Shown here piece after piece: positions 63,629 to 64,000 of a stretch of DNA of 64,000 nucleotides. A program made the translations under genes and the position numbers. This stretch comes from Paracoccus solventivorans (lineage in GTDB: Bacteria > Pseudomonadota > Alphaproteobacteria > Rhodobacterales > Rhodobacteraceae). The stretch lies in NCBI RefSeq assembly GCF_900142875.1, contig NZ_FRCK01000002.1:186001-250000 (forward strand). The letters are read 5' to 3'. The notes beneath the pieces were generated by a model. That model was not told where the DNA came from and ran no database searches. It worked only from the letters and a program-made list of their open reading frames with translations. Numbering within the stretch: position 1 is the first letter of the stretch; every line of letters starts with the position of its first letter.

Positions 63629-64000
63629 TCAGTCCTCGTCGGCGGGCTGGACCACCTCGGGGGCGAGCGTGGGGTCGGGGGCGGTCTGGCTGGCGGCCTC
63701 GGGGTCGGGGTCGGCGCCCAGCGTCACCAGATGGTCGGCCAGGCGCTGGCGCATCTGCGGGCTCAGCCCGTTCATCTTCTGGATCTGGCGGATCAGGGTG
63801 ACGGCATCCTGGCTGCGCCCGGCCCCCGACAGCGCCACGGCCTTGAGCTCGAGCGCGATCATCTCGAACGGGGCGCCGGGGGCCGACAGCCGCGACAGCG
63901 CCGCGTCGCGGGCGGCGGGGTCCATGTCGGGGCCCTGCGCGATCACCGATTTCAGCGCCGCGAGGTCGCGAATCACCACGTCGCCGCCGGCGGCGGTGGC
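63629..64000 (-). CDS. C-terminal part of a tetratricopeptide-like envelope protein (cut by window edge)
   Basis: The frame runs open to the right-hand edge; about 124 C-terminal residues are visible (VVIRDLAALKSVIAQG, AALSRLSAPGAPFEMIALEL, AGRSQDAVTLIRQIQKMNGL, then an acidic tail). Helical pairs and the position before bamB match the YfgM-like TPR protein that precedes bamB in many proteobacteria. The N-terminal membrane anchor expected for that family lies outside the window. A GTG at 63979 is internal, not the start. Confidence 0.75.
   Translation of the reverse strand, partial: ATAAGGDVVIRDLAALKSVIAQGPDMDPAARDAALSRLSAPGAPFEMIALELKAVALSGAGRSQDAVTLIRQIQKMNGLSPQMRQRLADHLVTLGADPDPEAASQTAPDPTLAPEVVQPADED

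Overview
The window is ordinary chromosomal sequence from a GC-rich alphaproteobacterium of the Rhodobacteraceae, most likely Paracoccus or a close relative. The strongest pointers are a cytochrome c-550 gene directly upstream of aa3-oxidase subunit I (cycA-ctaD), whose catalytic residues fall on exactly the residue numbers of the Paracoccus denitrificans enzyme; sciP next to ctrA; rimP-nusA-rnpM-infB; and a proton-translocating transhydrogenase. No phage, transposase, integrase, CRISPR array, rRNA or tRNA gene was seen.

Layout. 1-7.1 kb: a truncated gene end, then recG and ligA on the minus strand and an ABC-F ATPase. 7.1-13.8 kb: rplU-rpmA, a GNAT enzyme, a lipoprotein, sufE, glutathione peroxidase-mnmA, divergent sciP-ctrA, and a nucleoside hydrolase. 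13.8-14.9 kb: a gene-free tandem repeat array. 14.9-24.8 kb: YitT-like membrane protein, ArsC-like protein, DUF3422, L,D-transpeptidase, pntAB, a low-complexity membrane protein, pepN. 24.8-31.7 kb: acyltransferase, lipB, cycA, ctaD, DUF2244, rpsA. 31.9-37 kb: ihfB, LapA-like, trpF, GNAT, trpB, DUF4893, DUF2237, pth. 37-46.3 kb: clpP-clpX, edd, DUF2147, hisA, secG, pyrG and a secreted protein. 46.3-52.4 kb: a second repeat array, then the rimP-nusA-rnpM-infB operon read leftwards, with a terminator-like hairpin in its leader. 52.6-64 kb: AI-2E-type permease, carboxy(nor)spermidine dehydrogenase plus decarboxylase (polyamine synthesis), grxC-nitrilase-marR, ubiG, pip, and der-bamB with the end of a third envelope gene.

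The coding content is largely housekeeping: translation, DNA repair, protein turnover, respiration, amino-acid and polyamine synthesis, envelope assembly and cell-cycle control. The least explained DNA is between genes. A structured repeat occurs in eight copies, with short and long forms built from stacked hairpins; two stems show base changes that keep pairing. A simpler 3'-end signature (a G-rich hairpin, then GGxTATTTG and AAGAAG) occurs many more times, and in two places it is embedded in tandem arrays with units of about 100/200 bp. I treat this as one family of lineage-specific intergenic RNA/DNA elements of unknown function and the best candidate here for something undescribed. Other observations: a duplicated and decayed ligA 3' end feeding into recG, three convergent gene pairs sharing a CTAG double stop, and a palindrome inside the edd promoter.

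All calls come from reading the sequence and from family knowledge; no database search was run.
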